Shown here: one piece after another, positions 6,359 through 13,523 of the stretch
Layout: every line of letters starts with the position of its first letter
How positions within the stretch are numbered: position 1 is the first letter of the stretch
Assembly (NCBI GenBank): GCA_034437795.1
Contig: DAOTTI010000013.1
Span: 1 to 17,693, forward strand
Reading direction: 5' to 3'
Source of the DNA: DAOTTI01 sp034437795
GTDB lineage: Bacteria > Chloroflexota > UBA11872 > UBA12225
DNA length: 17,693 nucleotides
Made by a program: the position numbers and the translations under genes
The notes under the pieces: generated by a model
Seen by the model: the letters and a program-made list of their open reading frames with translations, nothing else
Databases searched by the model: none
What the model was told of the DNA's origin: nothing

Positions 6359-6904
6359 GTGACACGATCTGCACCCCACGTGGCCCTCGCCCGTACCGCC
6401 AGCGGCCGCCACTCGCCGGCGCCTGCGGAGGCGGCCGAGGCCCCACCGCCTGGTGGGGAGAGCTTTTGCCCCGTGGCCGAGGCCGCGGCGCTACTGGGCG
6501 ACACCTGGACGCTGCTCCTCCTGCGCGAACTGGCCGGTGGGCCCCGCCGGTTCAAGGAGCTGGAGGCGTCCACCGGCATCAGCCCTCGCGTGCTGACCGA
6601 TCGCCTGCGGGCGCTCTGTGAGCGGGGGATGATGACCCGCCGCATGTACCCTGAGATCCCGCCCCGCGTGGAGTATGAGCTGACGGAGAAGGGGCGGGAT
6701 GCCCTGCCCGTCCTGGACGCCCTGCGCGCCTTCGGGGAGAGGTGGCTCCGTCCCGCAGGCGCACAGCGAGCCGCCGTAGGGCGCCCCGCCGCGGAGGTGG
6801 CAGCGTGCCATCTCCCCAATGAAGCGGTCGGCACCGCTGCTCAGTCAGCGCCGACGTCGGGACCACGCCGCCGAGGCGCCCGTGGTGCGCTCCGTGGCGG
6901 ATGA
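6359..6904 (+). CDS. HxlR family winged-helix transcriptional regulator
   Basis: A 181-aa DNA-binding protein of the HxlR family (relatives YodB, HypR and CatR sense quinones, hypochlorite or other electrophiles through cysteines). The domain spans about residues 36-125: FCPVAEAAALLGDTWTLLLL (helix 1), RRFKELEASTGISPRVLTDR (recognition helix region), MYPEIPPRVEYELTEKG (wing) and a C-terminal dimer helix. Cys37 sits just before helix 1, where YodB-type proteins carry their redox-active cysteine. The GTG at 6359 is chosen for its AGGAG 8 nt upstream; the frame opens at 6311 without a ribosome site. About 50 basic, low-complexity residues follow the domain. The gene diverges from the yceI-type gene across a 169-bp spacer with palindromes, the usual arrangement of a local repressor. 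Confidence 0.92.
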   Translation: MTRSAPHVALARTASGRHSPAPAEAAEAPPPGGESFCPVAEAAALLGDTWTLLLLRELAGGPRRFKELEASTGISPRVLTDRLRALCERGMMTRRMYPEIPPRVEYELTEKGRDALPVLDALRAFGERWLRPAGAQRAAVGRPAAEVAACHLPNEAVGTAAQSAPTSGPRRRGARGALRGG

Positions 6905-6937
6905 GATCCGGTCGGCGGTAGACCCGGCGGCAATCAG

Positions 6938-6993
6938 TCCCCTTTCCCAAAGGGAGAGGGCGAGGGCTCCGCTGATGAATTGCCCAGGCTAGC
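6938..6993 (+). repeat. REP-like element, copy C
   Basis: Core cccctttccc-aa-agggagaggg, then cgagggctccgctgatgaat and the tail tgcccaggctag. It begins 33 bp after the HxlR stop codon. The rest of the stretch to the USP gene has no gene I can support. Confidence 0.8.
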
Positions 6994-7154
6994 CGGCTGC
7001 CGTCGGGCACGCTCACCGGACGCAGGCGAGAAGTTCCTCCGAAAGCCCCAGCCGGCGCTCGGGCGCCTGGTGCGTCCTGCACGACGAGCGGCGCGCAAGT
7101 TTGGTCGCCGCGCCCGATGCGCGCCCGCTCCCCCGCCACTACATTGTCTTCTGA

Positions 7155-7190
7155 CGGTCATGCCGGCAGTTCGATCTTGCGGCATGACCG
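7155..7190 (+). promoter_or_regulatory. 11-bp perfect inverted repeat just upstream of the USP ribosome site
   Basis: cggtcatgccg (7155-7165) and cggcatgaccg (7180-7190) are exact reverse complements with a 14-nt spacer. The right arm ends a few bases before the aaagg ribosome site of the gene at 7204. It could be a dimeric repressor site or a 5'-UTR hairpin affecting stability or translation. Confidence 0.6.
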
Positions 7191-7203
7191 CGAAAGGCAG
7201 AAC

Positions 7204-8379
7204 ATGGGGACCCTCGATCGCTTGCTCGTCCCGCTCACTGTGCAGTCGCGTGACGAGGCCAAGCTGTTGTCCACCGCGGAAGAGCAGGCGCATGCCTTCG
7301 GCGCAACGGTCATCCTGCTGCACGTGCTGCCCGCGCAGTCGATGGCTGCCGACGGCAGCGTCTCGGTCGCGGAGGCGCTGGCCAGGACTTACCTTGATAC
7401 AGCGGCGGCGCGCCTGCGCGCGGCAGGCATAGCCGTCCAGCCCCTGCTGCGCACCGGGCCGGTAGCGGCCACGGTGCTCGACGTGGCGCAGGAGCAAGAC
7501 GCGGGGCTGATCATCATCGGCTGCCCCCTGCGGACTGGGCTGTTGCGCCTGCTGCCCGCGGGGATCGCCGAGCAGGTCGCGCGCCACGCACCCTGTCCCG
7601 TGCTCCTGGTGCGGCCGGACCGCAGGGAGCATGATCGCCACCCGCCGAACAAGGGCCTGCGCAACTTCGCCGACGATGCCGCACGCGCCGGCCCCGTCTC
7701 TCCCCGCTTCCTCGGGCACCGAACCGTCGAGGCGGCGCGGATCATCGGCAGCGTGGCCCGGCCCGGCCAAGCCGGCGCCGGCCTCCGCCGCTTCGACAAG
7801 CGGCCAAGTGACGACCGGCGCTTCCGGCGCCTGCTCGCCGCGATGGAGCGCGGGGAGCCCCTACGGCCGGTCGAGCTCTACAAGCTCGGTTTCGGCTACT
7901 ACGTGCTGGACGGTCACTACCGCGTGGCGGCGGCCATCCACCTCGGCCAGCTCTGGATCGACACGGTCGTGACGGAGTTCCTGGTCCTGGCCGACGCCGC
8001 TGCCCAGCGCGTCTTCGCCGCGCGCCGCGCCTTCGAGCAGCAGACGGGCCTCACCCAGGTTGGCGCCGCCCGCGTGGAGAGCTACGCGCGGCTGGAGGCC
8101 CTCATCCGTGAGTACGCGGCCGTCCAAGGGTGCGCCGACCTGCGCGAGGCGGCCGCGCGCTGGTATGCCAGCCTGTTCCGCCCGCTCCAGCGGCGCCTGC
8201 GGTCGCTCCGGCTGGCTCAGTATTTTCCGGGCGAGCGCACCGCCGACGTCTTTCTCCGTCTGTGGGAGCACCGGCAGGCCGAGTCGGCGCGTCTGGGTCG
8301 CCCGCTGACCTGGGACGACGCCCTGCAGAGCTTCGTCGCGGCGCAGCGCGCCCAGGGCAGTGTGCGCCGTGCGGCTTGA
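7204..8379 (+). CDS. Universal stress protein domain fused to a ParB-like/DUF4032-like domain
   Basis: A 391-aa two-part cytoplasmic protein. Residues about 1-140 form a universal stress protein (USP) domain, from MGTLDRLLVPL to HAPCPVLLVRPD. Residues about 170-265 resemble the ParB/sulfiredoxin-type nucleotide-binding fold found in DUF4032-like proteins: EAARIIGSV, FRRLLAAMERGEPLRPVELYKLG and the hallmark YYVLDGHYRVAAAIHLGQ followed by VTEF. The last 125 residues are helical, with YFPGERTADVFLRLWEHRQ and TWDDALQSF. The USP ATP motif G-X2-G-X9-G-(S/T) is broken: GCPLRTG lacks the second Gly and PAG replaces LGS, so ATP binding is doubtful. The ATG at 7204 has aaagg 5 nt upstream. The role of the fusion is unknown; linking stress sensing to a nucleotide- or DNA-related activity is a guess. 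Confidence 0.85.
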   Translation: MGTLDRLLVPLTVQSRDEAKLLSTAEEQAHAFGATVILLHVLPAQSMAADGSVSVAEALARTYLDTAAARLRAAGIAVQPLLRTGPVAATVLDVAQEQDAGLIIIGCPLRTGLLRLLPAGIAEQVARHAPCPVLLVRPDRREHDRHPPNKGLRNFADDAARAGPVSPRFLGHRTVEAARIIGSVARPGQAGAGLRRFDKRPSDDRRFRRLLAAMERGEPLRPVELYKLGFGYYVLDGHYRVAAAIHLGQLWIDTVVTEFLVLADAAAQRVFAARRAFEQQTGLTQVGAARVESYARLEALIREYAAVQGCADLREAAARWYASLFRPLQRRLRSLRLAQYFPGERTADVFLRLWEHRQAESARLGRPLTWDDALQSFVAAQRAQGSVRRAA

Positions 8380-8419
8380 CGCCCCGCGCGAGCGAGCAGG
8401 GAGCGCGACACGGATGAGT

Positions 8420-8599
8420 TCTCGCTCCCTATGGGAGCGGGTTCGGGGCGATAGGCCTAGCCGCCGGCCGTGGTGTCTCTCGCTCCCTATGGGAGCGGGT
8501 TCGGGTACCCAACCGGCTGTACGACCGCTCGAGCCAGCCTCCCTCGCCCTATGGGAGAGGGCGAGGGTGAGGGCTCCGCCCATGAACGATCCAGGGTAG
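8420..8599 (+). repeat. REP-like cluster D: two identical 28-bp units plus one full element
   Basis: Units at 8420-8447 and 8478-8505 are identical over 28 bp, with core cgctccc-tat-gggagcg followed by ggttcggg. The full element at 8541-8599 has ccctcgccc paired with gggcgaggg around tatgggaga, then tgagggctccgcccatgaa and the tail cgatccagggtag. The array starts 40 bp after the USP stop and may also end its transcript. Confidence 0.88.
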
Positions 8600-8696
8600 A
8601 TGCGGCGCCATGCCGGCGCTGGACCGTGAAGAACCTTGCACGTGGTTAAGCGGAGCGGCACAGTCAGAGAGCAATGGCAAGCAGGGAGGTGCAGCG

Positions 8697-8915
8697 ATGC
8701 CGAGCTTTGCGACCGATATCCGGCCCCTCTTTCGTGAGCAGGACATCAGGGCCATGGAGTTCGCCTTCGACCTGAGCGAGTACGAGGACGTGAAGGAGCA
8801 CGCGGAAGAGATCTACGAGCGCCTGGCCGACGGCTCGATGCCGTGTGACGAAGCCTGGCCGGAGGACCGCATCGCCCTGTTCCGGCAGTGGATCGACGAA
8901 GGCTGTGCGCCGTAG
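8697..8915 (+). CDS. Small conserved-looking hypothetical protein (72 aa)
   Basis: A 72-aa acidic, soluble protein that starts MPSFATDIRPLFREQDIRAM. The ATG at 8697 is well supported by GGAGGT 7 nt upstream; the open frame reaches further upstream, but without resemblance. It reads as one compact helical domain, with the segments FAFDLSEYEDVKEHAEEIYERL, GSMPCDEAWP (a single Cys) and FRQWIDEGCAP at the end. From memory, stand-alone proteins of this pattern (FATDIRPLFR, then FDL, DGSMPCD.AWP and a final W-containing helix) occur in actinobacteria and relatives, and the start resembles the leading segment of planctomycete-type cytochrome c domains, but no CXXCH haem site is present. The function is unknown to me. 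It is preceded by the REP cluster and converges on the antiporter gene. Confidence 0.85.
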   Translation: MPSFATDIRPLFREQDIRAMEFAFDLSEYEDVKEHAEEIYERLADGSMPCDEAWPEDRIALFRQWIDEGCAP

Positions 8916-8972
8916 CGGGCCGTAGCGGGCGCGCAGCACCGTCACCGCAGGCCCTTTAGCCTGGGTTCCGGT

Positions 8973-8991
8973 GGCCGGCCCTTGGCCGGCC
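8973..8991. terminator. GGCCGGCC hairpin between convergent genes
   Basis: Two GGCCGGCC blocks separated by ctt can form an 8-bp GC stem, between the 3' ends of the 72-aa gene (plus) and the antiporter gene (minus). There is no T-run, so it is at best a weak bidirectional terminator. A tandem 10-bp duplication (cgtagcgggc twice) lies just after the small gene's end. Confidence 0.35.
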
Positions 8992-9027
8992 CTTCCACTC
9001 GTCAATCCGCGCCAGCAGCCGCGGCGC

Positions 9028-10257
9028 TTACGCCCTGGGCGCGCCGGCCGCCGCTTCCAGCGCTGGCGCGCCGGCTGAGACGGTCGCCGGCAGCGCCTCA
9101 GGCAACGGCTCCCTGTGGGTGCGCCCCAGCCGGAGCAGCAGACGCAGGCCCAGGGGCGTGGCCAGCGTGGTCACCAGCGTCATGGCCACGGCCGCGCCAA
9201 AGACCTGGTCGTTCACCAGGCCGGCCTGCCGGCCGGCCGCGGCCACTACCAGCGCCACCTCGCCCCGCGAGATCATGGCCGTGGCCACCCACAGCGCGTC
9301 CTGATGGTCGAGCTGCGACCGCGCGCCGGCGTAGCAGCCGATCAGCTTGCCGGCAACAGCCGCGGCGGTCACGGCCATCGCCAGGAGGGGGGCCACGGCC
9401 AGGGCCTGCAGATTGGCCTGGAGGCCCACCCAGACCAGGAAGATGGGGACCAGCAGCCCGTAGCCCAGCGTTAGCGCCCCCTCGGCGGCCTGGGTGCGGA
9501 AGCGAGTGCGCGCCACCAGCAGCCCGGCCAGATAGGCGCCCGTAATGTCGGCCAGGCCCCCCAGCCGGCTGGCGGCCCAGGCGTAGGCCAGCACCACCGC
9601 CAGCACCAGCGCCAGCAGGGCGTCACGCGTGAGGTGGCGGTGCGCCGCGTGGATCAGGTGCGGGAGCGCCCACAGCCCGATCACCACCGCGGCCGTGGTG
9701 AACGCCAGCACCCGCACTGCGGGGAGCCACAGGCTCCCGCCATCGCCGGCCGCGGCCACCGCAGCCAGCACCAGGATGCCCATCACGTCGTCGACGATCG
9801 CCGCCCCCATGATCGTCGTGCCGGCCCGCGTGCGGAGCTTGCCCAGGGCGCGCAGGGTTTCGGCCGAGATGCTGACGCTGGTGGCGGTCAGAATGGTGCC
9901 GAGGAAGAGGCTAGGGAAGGGGGAAAGACCGAACCAGCGGCCGACCAGAAAGCCCAGCGCGAATGGCACGGCGACGCCGCCGGTCGCGGTCAGTAGGGCG
10001 GCGGACCCTACCTCCCGCAGGTCAGCGATCCTGGTCTCCAGCCCGGCGATGAAGAGCAGCACCACTACCCCCAGACTACCGAGCAGGGAGATGCTCTCCC
10101 CCGGCTCCACCCAGTGCAGCAGGCTGGGGCCGATCAGGACGCCATAGAGCACCTCGCCCAGCACCGGCGGCAGGCCCAGCCGGCGGCTGGCCGCCTCCAC
10201 CACTTTGGCGCCGAGCAGGATCACCGCGACGACGAGGAGCAGAGCAGAGGTCTCCAA
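9028..10257 (-). CDS. CPA2 family cation/proton antiporter
   Basis: A 409-aa inner-membrane protein of the monovalent cation:proton antiporter-2 family (NapA/KefB-like), exchanging Na+ or K+ for protons. It is almost wholly hydrophobic, with about 12 predicted helices. Visible family marks include PPVLGEVLYGVLIGPSLL near the N-terminus, VLLFIAGLET, GTILTATSVSISAETLRALG, and GAAIVDDVMGILVLA with the Asp-Asp pair typical of electrogenic NapA-like exchangers. MISRGEVALVVAAAG near the C-terminus is also characteristic. It lacks the C-terminal TrkA-N domain of Kef channels and ends in a short Ala/Pro-rich tail. The start is TTG at 10257, supported by gagg about 8 nt upstream. It lies downstream of amt on the same strand, behind a strong hairpin, so it probably has its own transcript. 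The ion cannot be assigned from sequence. Confidence 0.92.
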   Translation of the reverse strand: METSALLLVVAVILLGAKVVEAASRRLGLPPVLGEVLYGVLIGPSLLHWVEPGESISLLGSLGVVVLLFIAGLETRIADLREVGSAALLTATGGVAVPFALGFLVGRWFGLSPFPSLFLGTILTATSVSISAETLRALGKLRTRAGTTIMGAAIVDDVMGILVLAAVAAAGDGGSLWLPAVRVLAFTTAAVVIGLWALPHLIHAAHRHLTRDALLALVLAVVLAYAWAASRLGGLADITGAYLAGLLVARTRFRTQAAEGALTLGYGLLVPIFLVWVGLQANLQALAVAPLLAMAVTAAAVAGKLIGCYAGARSQLDHQDALWVATAMISRGEVALVVAAAGRQAGLVNDQVFGAAVAMTLVTTLATPLGLRLLLRLGRTHREPLPEALPATVSAGAPALEAAAGAPRA

Positions 10258-10344
10258 GTGGCTGCCTCAACACGAACTTAGCCCGAGACACGGCGCCGCG
10301 GCAGACCCGCCCGCACCCTCGGGGGTAGAGCCCGACGCCAGCGC

Positions 10345-10390
10345 TTGGAGCCGGCCAGGGGCAGTGGCCGCTATCCCTGGCCGGCTCCAA
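10345..10390 (-). terminator. Strong hairpin terminator after amt
   Basis: A perfect 16-bp stem (ttggagccggccaggg at 10345-10360, ccctggccggctccaa at 10375-10390) with a 14-nt loop lies 10 nt beyond the amt stop codon. No U-run follows, a common state in high-GC genomes, so termination strength is inferred from the stem and position. Confidence 0.75.
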
Positions 10391-10400
10391 CGGCGCGTGC

Positions 10401-12134
10401 TCAGGTGCCCGCGCCCGCCAGACCGGCGACTGCCGGTGTGGCCGGCGCCGCGGCACCGGTCCGCTCACGCTGCCGCCCAGCCAGGTGCGCGGGCATCGGC
10501 CAGGCCGCCTCGCCGGGCATGTCGTCGACCAGGTAGCCCCACGTCCCGATCTCCGGCACGTCCAGGCCGGCCAGCTCCACCTCGGGAGCGACCCGCATCC
10601 CCATCACCTTCTCCACGACCTTGAAGAAGGCGTAGCTGACGCCAAAGGCCCAGACGAAGGCGACGATGCCCCCGATCGCCTGCGCCACGAGCTGGGTGGC
10701 GTCCCCGGCGATGAGCCCTTTCACCACCGTCCCGCCGTAATCCATCGTGCCGTCGGCGAAGATACCAACGGCAAGCTGCCCCCACAGCCCGTTCACGCCA
10801 TGCACCGAGATGGCTCCCACCGGATCGTCGACCTTGAGCACCCTCTCGATGAACCCGAGTGAGACGCAGACGAGCACGCCGGCAACGGCGCCAATAATGA
10901 ACCCCGAGAGCGGGCTGACGAAGCCGGAGGGCGCCGTGATGGCCACCAGCCCGGCCAGCATGCCGTTGAGGATGTAGGCAGGGTCAGGCTTCTTGAGCGT
11001 GAGATACGAGTAGGCCATGGCCGCCAGCGCCCCCGTGGCGGATGCCAGCATGGTGGTCGTGGCCACAAGCCCGATGCGCAGGTTGCCGTTCCCGGAGGCG
11101 CCCAGGGTGCTCCCCGGGTTGAAGCCAAACCAGCCGAAGGCCAGGATGAAGGTCCCCAGAGTGGCCAGGATCAGGTTGTGGCCCGGGATGGGATTGGCCG
11201 TGCCGTCGCGGTTGTACTTGCCCAGGCGCGCGCCCAGGACCATCGCTCCCGCCAGCGCCGTCCATCCGCCGATGGCGTGCACTACGCCAGAGCCGGCGAA
11301 GTCGACGTACCCGCTGCCCAGCCCGATCTTGCCCAGCTGGGAGAGCCAGCCGCCCCCCCAGACCCAGTTGCCAAAGATGGGGTAGATGATGGTGGACACG
11401 AATAGGCTGTAGACGATGAAGGCGGACGTCTTCCAGCGCTCGGCCATCGCGCCGGTGGGAATGGTGGCCGTGGTGTCCATAAACACCAATTGGAAGAGAA
11501 ACATCACCGCGATGGCCACGTCATAGGTCCCATCGGCCAGGAAGAAGCCCTTATAGCCGATGAGGCCCCAGTCGATCCCGCCGATCGAGATGGTGACTTC
11601 TTTATTCAGCTGGGCCAGCCCGCCCAGGTTGCCCACGCCGACGTTGCCGATGCCGCCGAACATGAACGCGAAGCCGCAGATAAAGAACCCCGTCATGCCC
11701 AGGCCATACACCAGGAAGTTCATCAGCATGGTGTGCATCGCGTTCTTGGCGCGGCAGAAGCCGGTCTCCACCAGGGCAAACCCCGCCTGCATGAACATGA
11801 CTAGATAGCCCGTGATCAAGACCCAGACAAAGTTAATGCCTAGGCGGTTCTGGTTGACCAGCGTGGCCAGCTTGTAGGCGAATGGCTCCTCGATCTTCGC
11901 CCGCGCTAGGTCCCGGTCCGTGATCTCGGCCGGCTTGATGCCGATCAGCGCCTCCGGCTCGGCACCGATCACCGTGCCCGCCGGGTCGGGGGCAGGTGGC
12001 CCATCGTCGGCAAAGGCCGGTACGGCTCCCAGCGCGAGCAGCCACGCCACGGCTAGGGCGCAGAGCACCGCCCGCAGGCCCCAGCCCCGGCCAGCGCGGG
12101 GCTGGGCTACCGAGCTCATCATTCCAGGTTTCAC
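10401..12134 (-). CDS. amt: Ammonium transporter (Amt family)
   Basis: An inner-membrane trimeric ammonium channel, 577 aa, longer than E. coli AmtB (about 400 aa). The N-terminus has a signal-peptide-like hydrophobic stretch (LRAVLCALAVAWLLALGAVPAFA, about residues 20-43), then about 60 hydrophilic residues before FVWVLITGYLVMFMQAGFALVETGF. The core is intact: YVDFAGSGVVHAIGG carries the conserved Asp and first pore histidine (His286), SVHGVNGLWG the second (His445), and NWVWGGGW the external site aromatic region. The C-terminal tail (ELAGLDVPEIGTWGY) matches the segment that contacts PII proteins in the family. The start is GTG at 12134, after AAGGAGG; a TTG lies one codon earlier and ATG codons follow four codons later. 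No glnK is adjacent. Its role is ammonium uptake, complementing nitrite reduction. Confidence 0.95.
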   Translation of the reverse strand: MKPGMMSSVAQPRAGRGWGLRAVLCALAVAWLLALGAVPAFADDGPPAPDPAGTVIGAEPEALIGIKPAEITDRDLARAKIEEPFAYKLATLVNQNRLGINFVWVLITGYLVMFMQAGFALVETGFCRAKNAMHTMLMNFLVYGLGMTGFFICGFAFMFGGIGNVGVGNLGGLAQLNKEVTISIGGIDWGLIGYKGFFLADGTYDVAIAVMFLFQLVFMDTTATIPTGAMAERWKTSAFIVYSLFVSTIIYPIFGNWVWGGGWLSQLGKIGLGSGYVDFAGSGVVHAIGGWTALAGAMVLGARLGKYNRDGTANPIPGHNLILATLGTFILAFGWFGFNPGSTLGASGNGNLRIGLVATTTMLASATGALAAMAYSYLTLKKPDPAYILNGMLAGLVAITAPSGFVSPLSGFIIGAVAGVLVCVSLGFIERVLKVDDPVGAISVHGVNGLWGQLAVGIFADGTMDYGGTVVKGLIAGDATQLVAQAIGGIVAFVWAFGVSYAFFKVVEKVMGMRVAPEVELAGLDVPEIGTWGYLVDDMPGEAAWPMPAHLAGRQRERTGAAAPATPAVAGLAGAGT

Positions 12135-12324
12135 CAACTCCTCCTTCTAGTGGCTAGTGGTGCATCCGGCCACGTCCTGCTTCGTGTCACGTCCTGCCAG
12201 ATTGGTTCAGGTGCCAAGAAGTAGACGGACCCTCCATTCCGCGTAGCGACTGCTGTGCACATGTGACATGCCTTGCTGTGGCTGCTGCACCTTTCGGCGC
12301 GGCCGTCTCTCCGTTGCCGTCTCG
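12135..12324 (-). promoter_or_regulatory. Upstream region of amt
   Basis: A 190-bp spacer without a gene. It carries the ribosome site AAGGAGG next to the amt start, a direct repeat cacgtcctgc at 12171-12180 and 12188-12197 (17-bp offset), and the palindrome CACATGTG at about 12258-12265. I could not identify a reliable promoter or a known nitrogen-regulator site. Confidence 0.4.
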
Positions 12325-12861
12325 TCACGTCTGCTGGGCGACCCTGCGCAGCGCCCCGCGCCTCCCGTTGCCGCGGGGATGTCCCGGCCCCAGGCGCCTG
12401 AGCCGGCCGGTCATCAGGCGCCGCAAGCGATCCCGCGCGCTGCCGGGGAGGCAGATCACCGTGAAGCGGTTCACGCCGGCGCGACCGTCGAGGCGCAGCC
12501 CGTAGCGGATGTCGTCCACACCGGTGAACTCCTCCCAGGTGCGGAACACCACTCCGTTGAGGCCCACCCCGCGGTCGGTGAACCGGTACACCGCCGGCAG
12601 GCCCAGGGTGATGGCGAGCGCGCCGAGCACGCCGGCCAGCTCAAGACCCCGCGGGATGGCGCCCGAGACGGCGCCCAGCAGCAGCACAAAGCCCAGCGCA
12701 TACAGGCTGTGGCGGTGCAGCAGGAGGCGCTCGCGCGCGCTCAGCCGGTGCTCGAGCAGCACCCTGCCAGAAACGCGCTGGCCGAACGGCACCGCCACGC
12801 GGGCAGCCATGATGCAGAGCATGCCCCCCACGAGTACGGCGGCCGCCATGGCGCTCCCCAT
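12325..12861 (-). CDS. Small membrane protein of unknown function
   Basis: A 178-aa protein with a hydrophobic N-terminal helix (about residues 4-24, AAAVLVGGMLCIMAARVAV), a basic loop, two more hydrophobic segments (about 52-72 and 75-95), then a soluble C-terminal part with YRFTDRGVGLNGVVFRTWEEFTGVDD and RFTVICLPGSARDRLRRLM. The C-terminal pattern (a test-the-water strand pair, then W.EF..V) recalls bacterial PH-like domains of small membrane proteins, but I cannot name a family with confidence. The ATG at 12861 has GGAGG 7 nt upstream and overlaps the stop of the TPR gene as TGATG, so the two are probably translationally coupled. It ends with a strongly basic Arg/Gly tail. Confidence 0.75.
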   Translation of the reverse strand: MGSAMAAAVLVGGMLCIMAARVAVPFGQRVSGRVLLEHRLSARERLLLHRHSLYALGFVLLLGAVSGAIPRGLELAGVLGALAITLGLPAVYRFTDRGVGLNGVVFRTWEEFTGVDDIRYGLRLDGRAGVNRFTVICLPGSARDRLRRLMTGRLRRLGPGHPRGNGRRGALRRVAQQT

Positions 12862-13523
12862 CACACCGCCTCCGGCAGCCCGGCGCCACAGCCGGGGGGC
12901 ATGCCGGCCACCGCCTCAGCTCCCACCAGCTGCCCCGTTCGTCCCGGCCTTTCGCCGGCTGCCGGCGCCCTGTGCCCTGCACCGCCGCGGCGCGTCAGCC
13001 ACCGGCGCAGGCGGGCCGTGAACGCCCCCCAGTGCAGCCAGGCGACGGACCTGAGACGGCCCCGTGGAGGACCGGGCTCGCACCCGAGCGCTCCGAGCGC
13101 CCCGACGTGCGGCCAGGCGATGGACCGCGTGAAGCTACCACGCGCCCGGTGCTGCGCCTCCTCCAGCAGCTTCGCCGTCCAGCGACGGCTGGCGGCGGTC
13201 GGCGCGGCCAGGGTCAGCGCCCGCCGGAGGTCGGCCACCGCCTGCGGGTAGCAGGCCAGGCGGAACCACAGCTCGCCGCGCTTGGCCCAGGCCAGAAACT
13301 CCTCGGGGTCTCCCTCTACCGCCCGGTCGAGGTGCCACTTGGCGCTGGCTACGTCGCTCAGCTGCAGACAGGCCAGGCCGAGGTACGCGTGTGCCGGCGC
13401 GCAGGCCGGCTGGACGCGGATCACCTCGCTCAGCAAGCGACGCGCCTCCACGAAGTCACCAGCACGCAGCCGTAGCACCGCCTGCGCGAACCAGTCGGCC
13501 GACGCCCCGTCCACCTGCATCAT
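12861..13523 (-). CDS. Tetratricopeptide repeat (TPR) protein
   Basis: A 220-aa protein with about three TPR units between residues 8 and 125: ADWFAQAVLRLRAGDFVEARRLL, then APAHAYLGLACLQLSDVASAKWHL and EFLAWAKRGELWFRLACYPQAVADL. Each shows the helix-turn-helix pattern of small and large residues (A/G-Y-F-A-P) typical of TPR scaffolds, which mediate protein-protein contacts. The remaining 85 residues are basic, Gly/Arg/Pro-rich and probably disordered. No signal peptide is visible. The start is ATG at 13523 (ATGATG, so 13520 is equally possible), with ggag just upstream and AGGAG 12 nt away. The stop overlaps the next gene's start as TGATG. The partner is unknown; the coupled membrane protein is the obvious candidate. 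Confidence 0.82.
   Translation of the reverse strand: MMQVDGASADWFAQAVLRLRAGDFVEARRLLSEVIRVQPACAPAHAYLGLACLQLSDVASAKWHLDRAVEGDPEEFLAWAKRGELWFRLACYPQAVADLRRALTLAAPTAASRRWTAKLLEEAQHRARGSFTRSIAWPHVGALGALGCEPGPPRGRLRSVAWLHWGAFTARLRRWLTRRGGAGHRAPAAGERPGRTGQLVGAEAVAGMPPGCGAGLPEAV

Noticed and set aside
8420..8599. CRISPR-like array (repeated 28-bp units)
   Set aside because: Only two identical units, each internally palindromic, with a third divergent copy and no regular spacer length or cas genes; they belong to the REP-like family.
12205..12225. Sigma-54 promoter for amt (ttggcac on minus)
   Set aside because: The -24-like TTGGCAC is there but no TTGC-type -12 element follows at the needed distance.
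12258..12265. CRP/FNR-like site upstream of amt (around CACATGTG)
   Set aside because: Symmetry stops after 8 bp and the TGTGA/TCACA halves are not at the right spacing.
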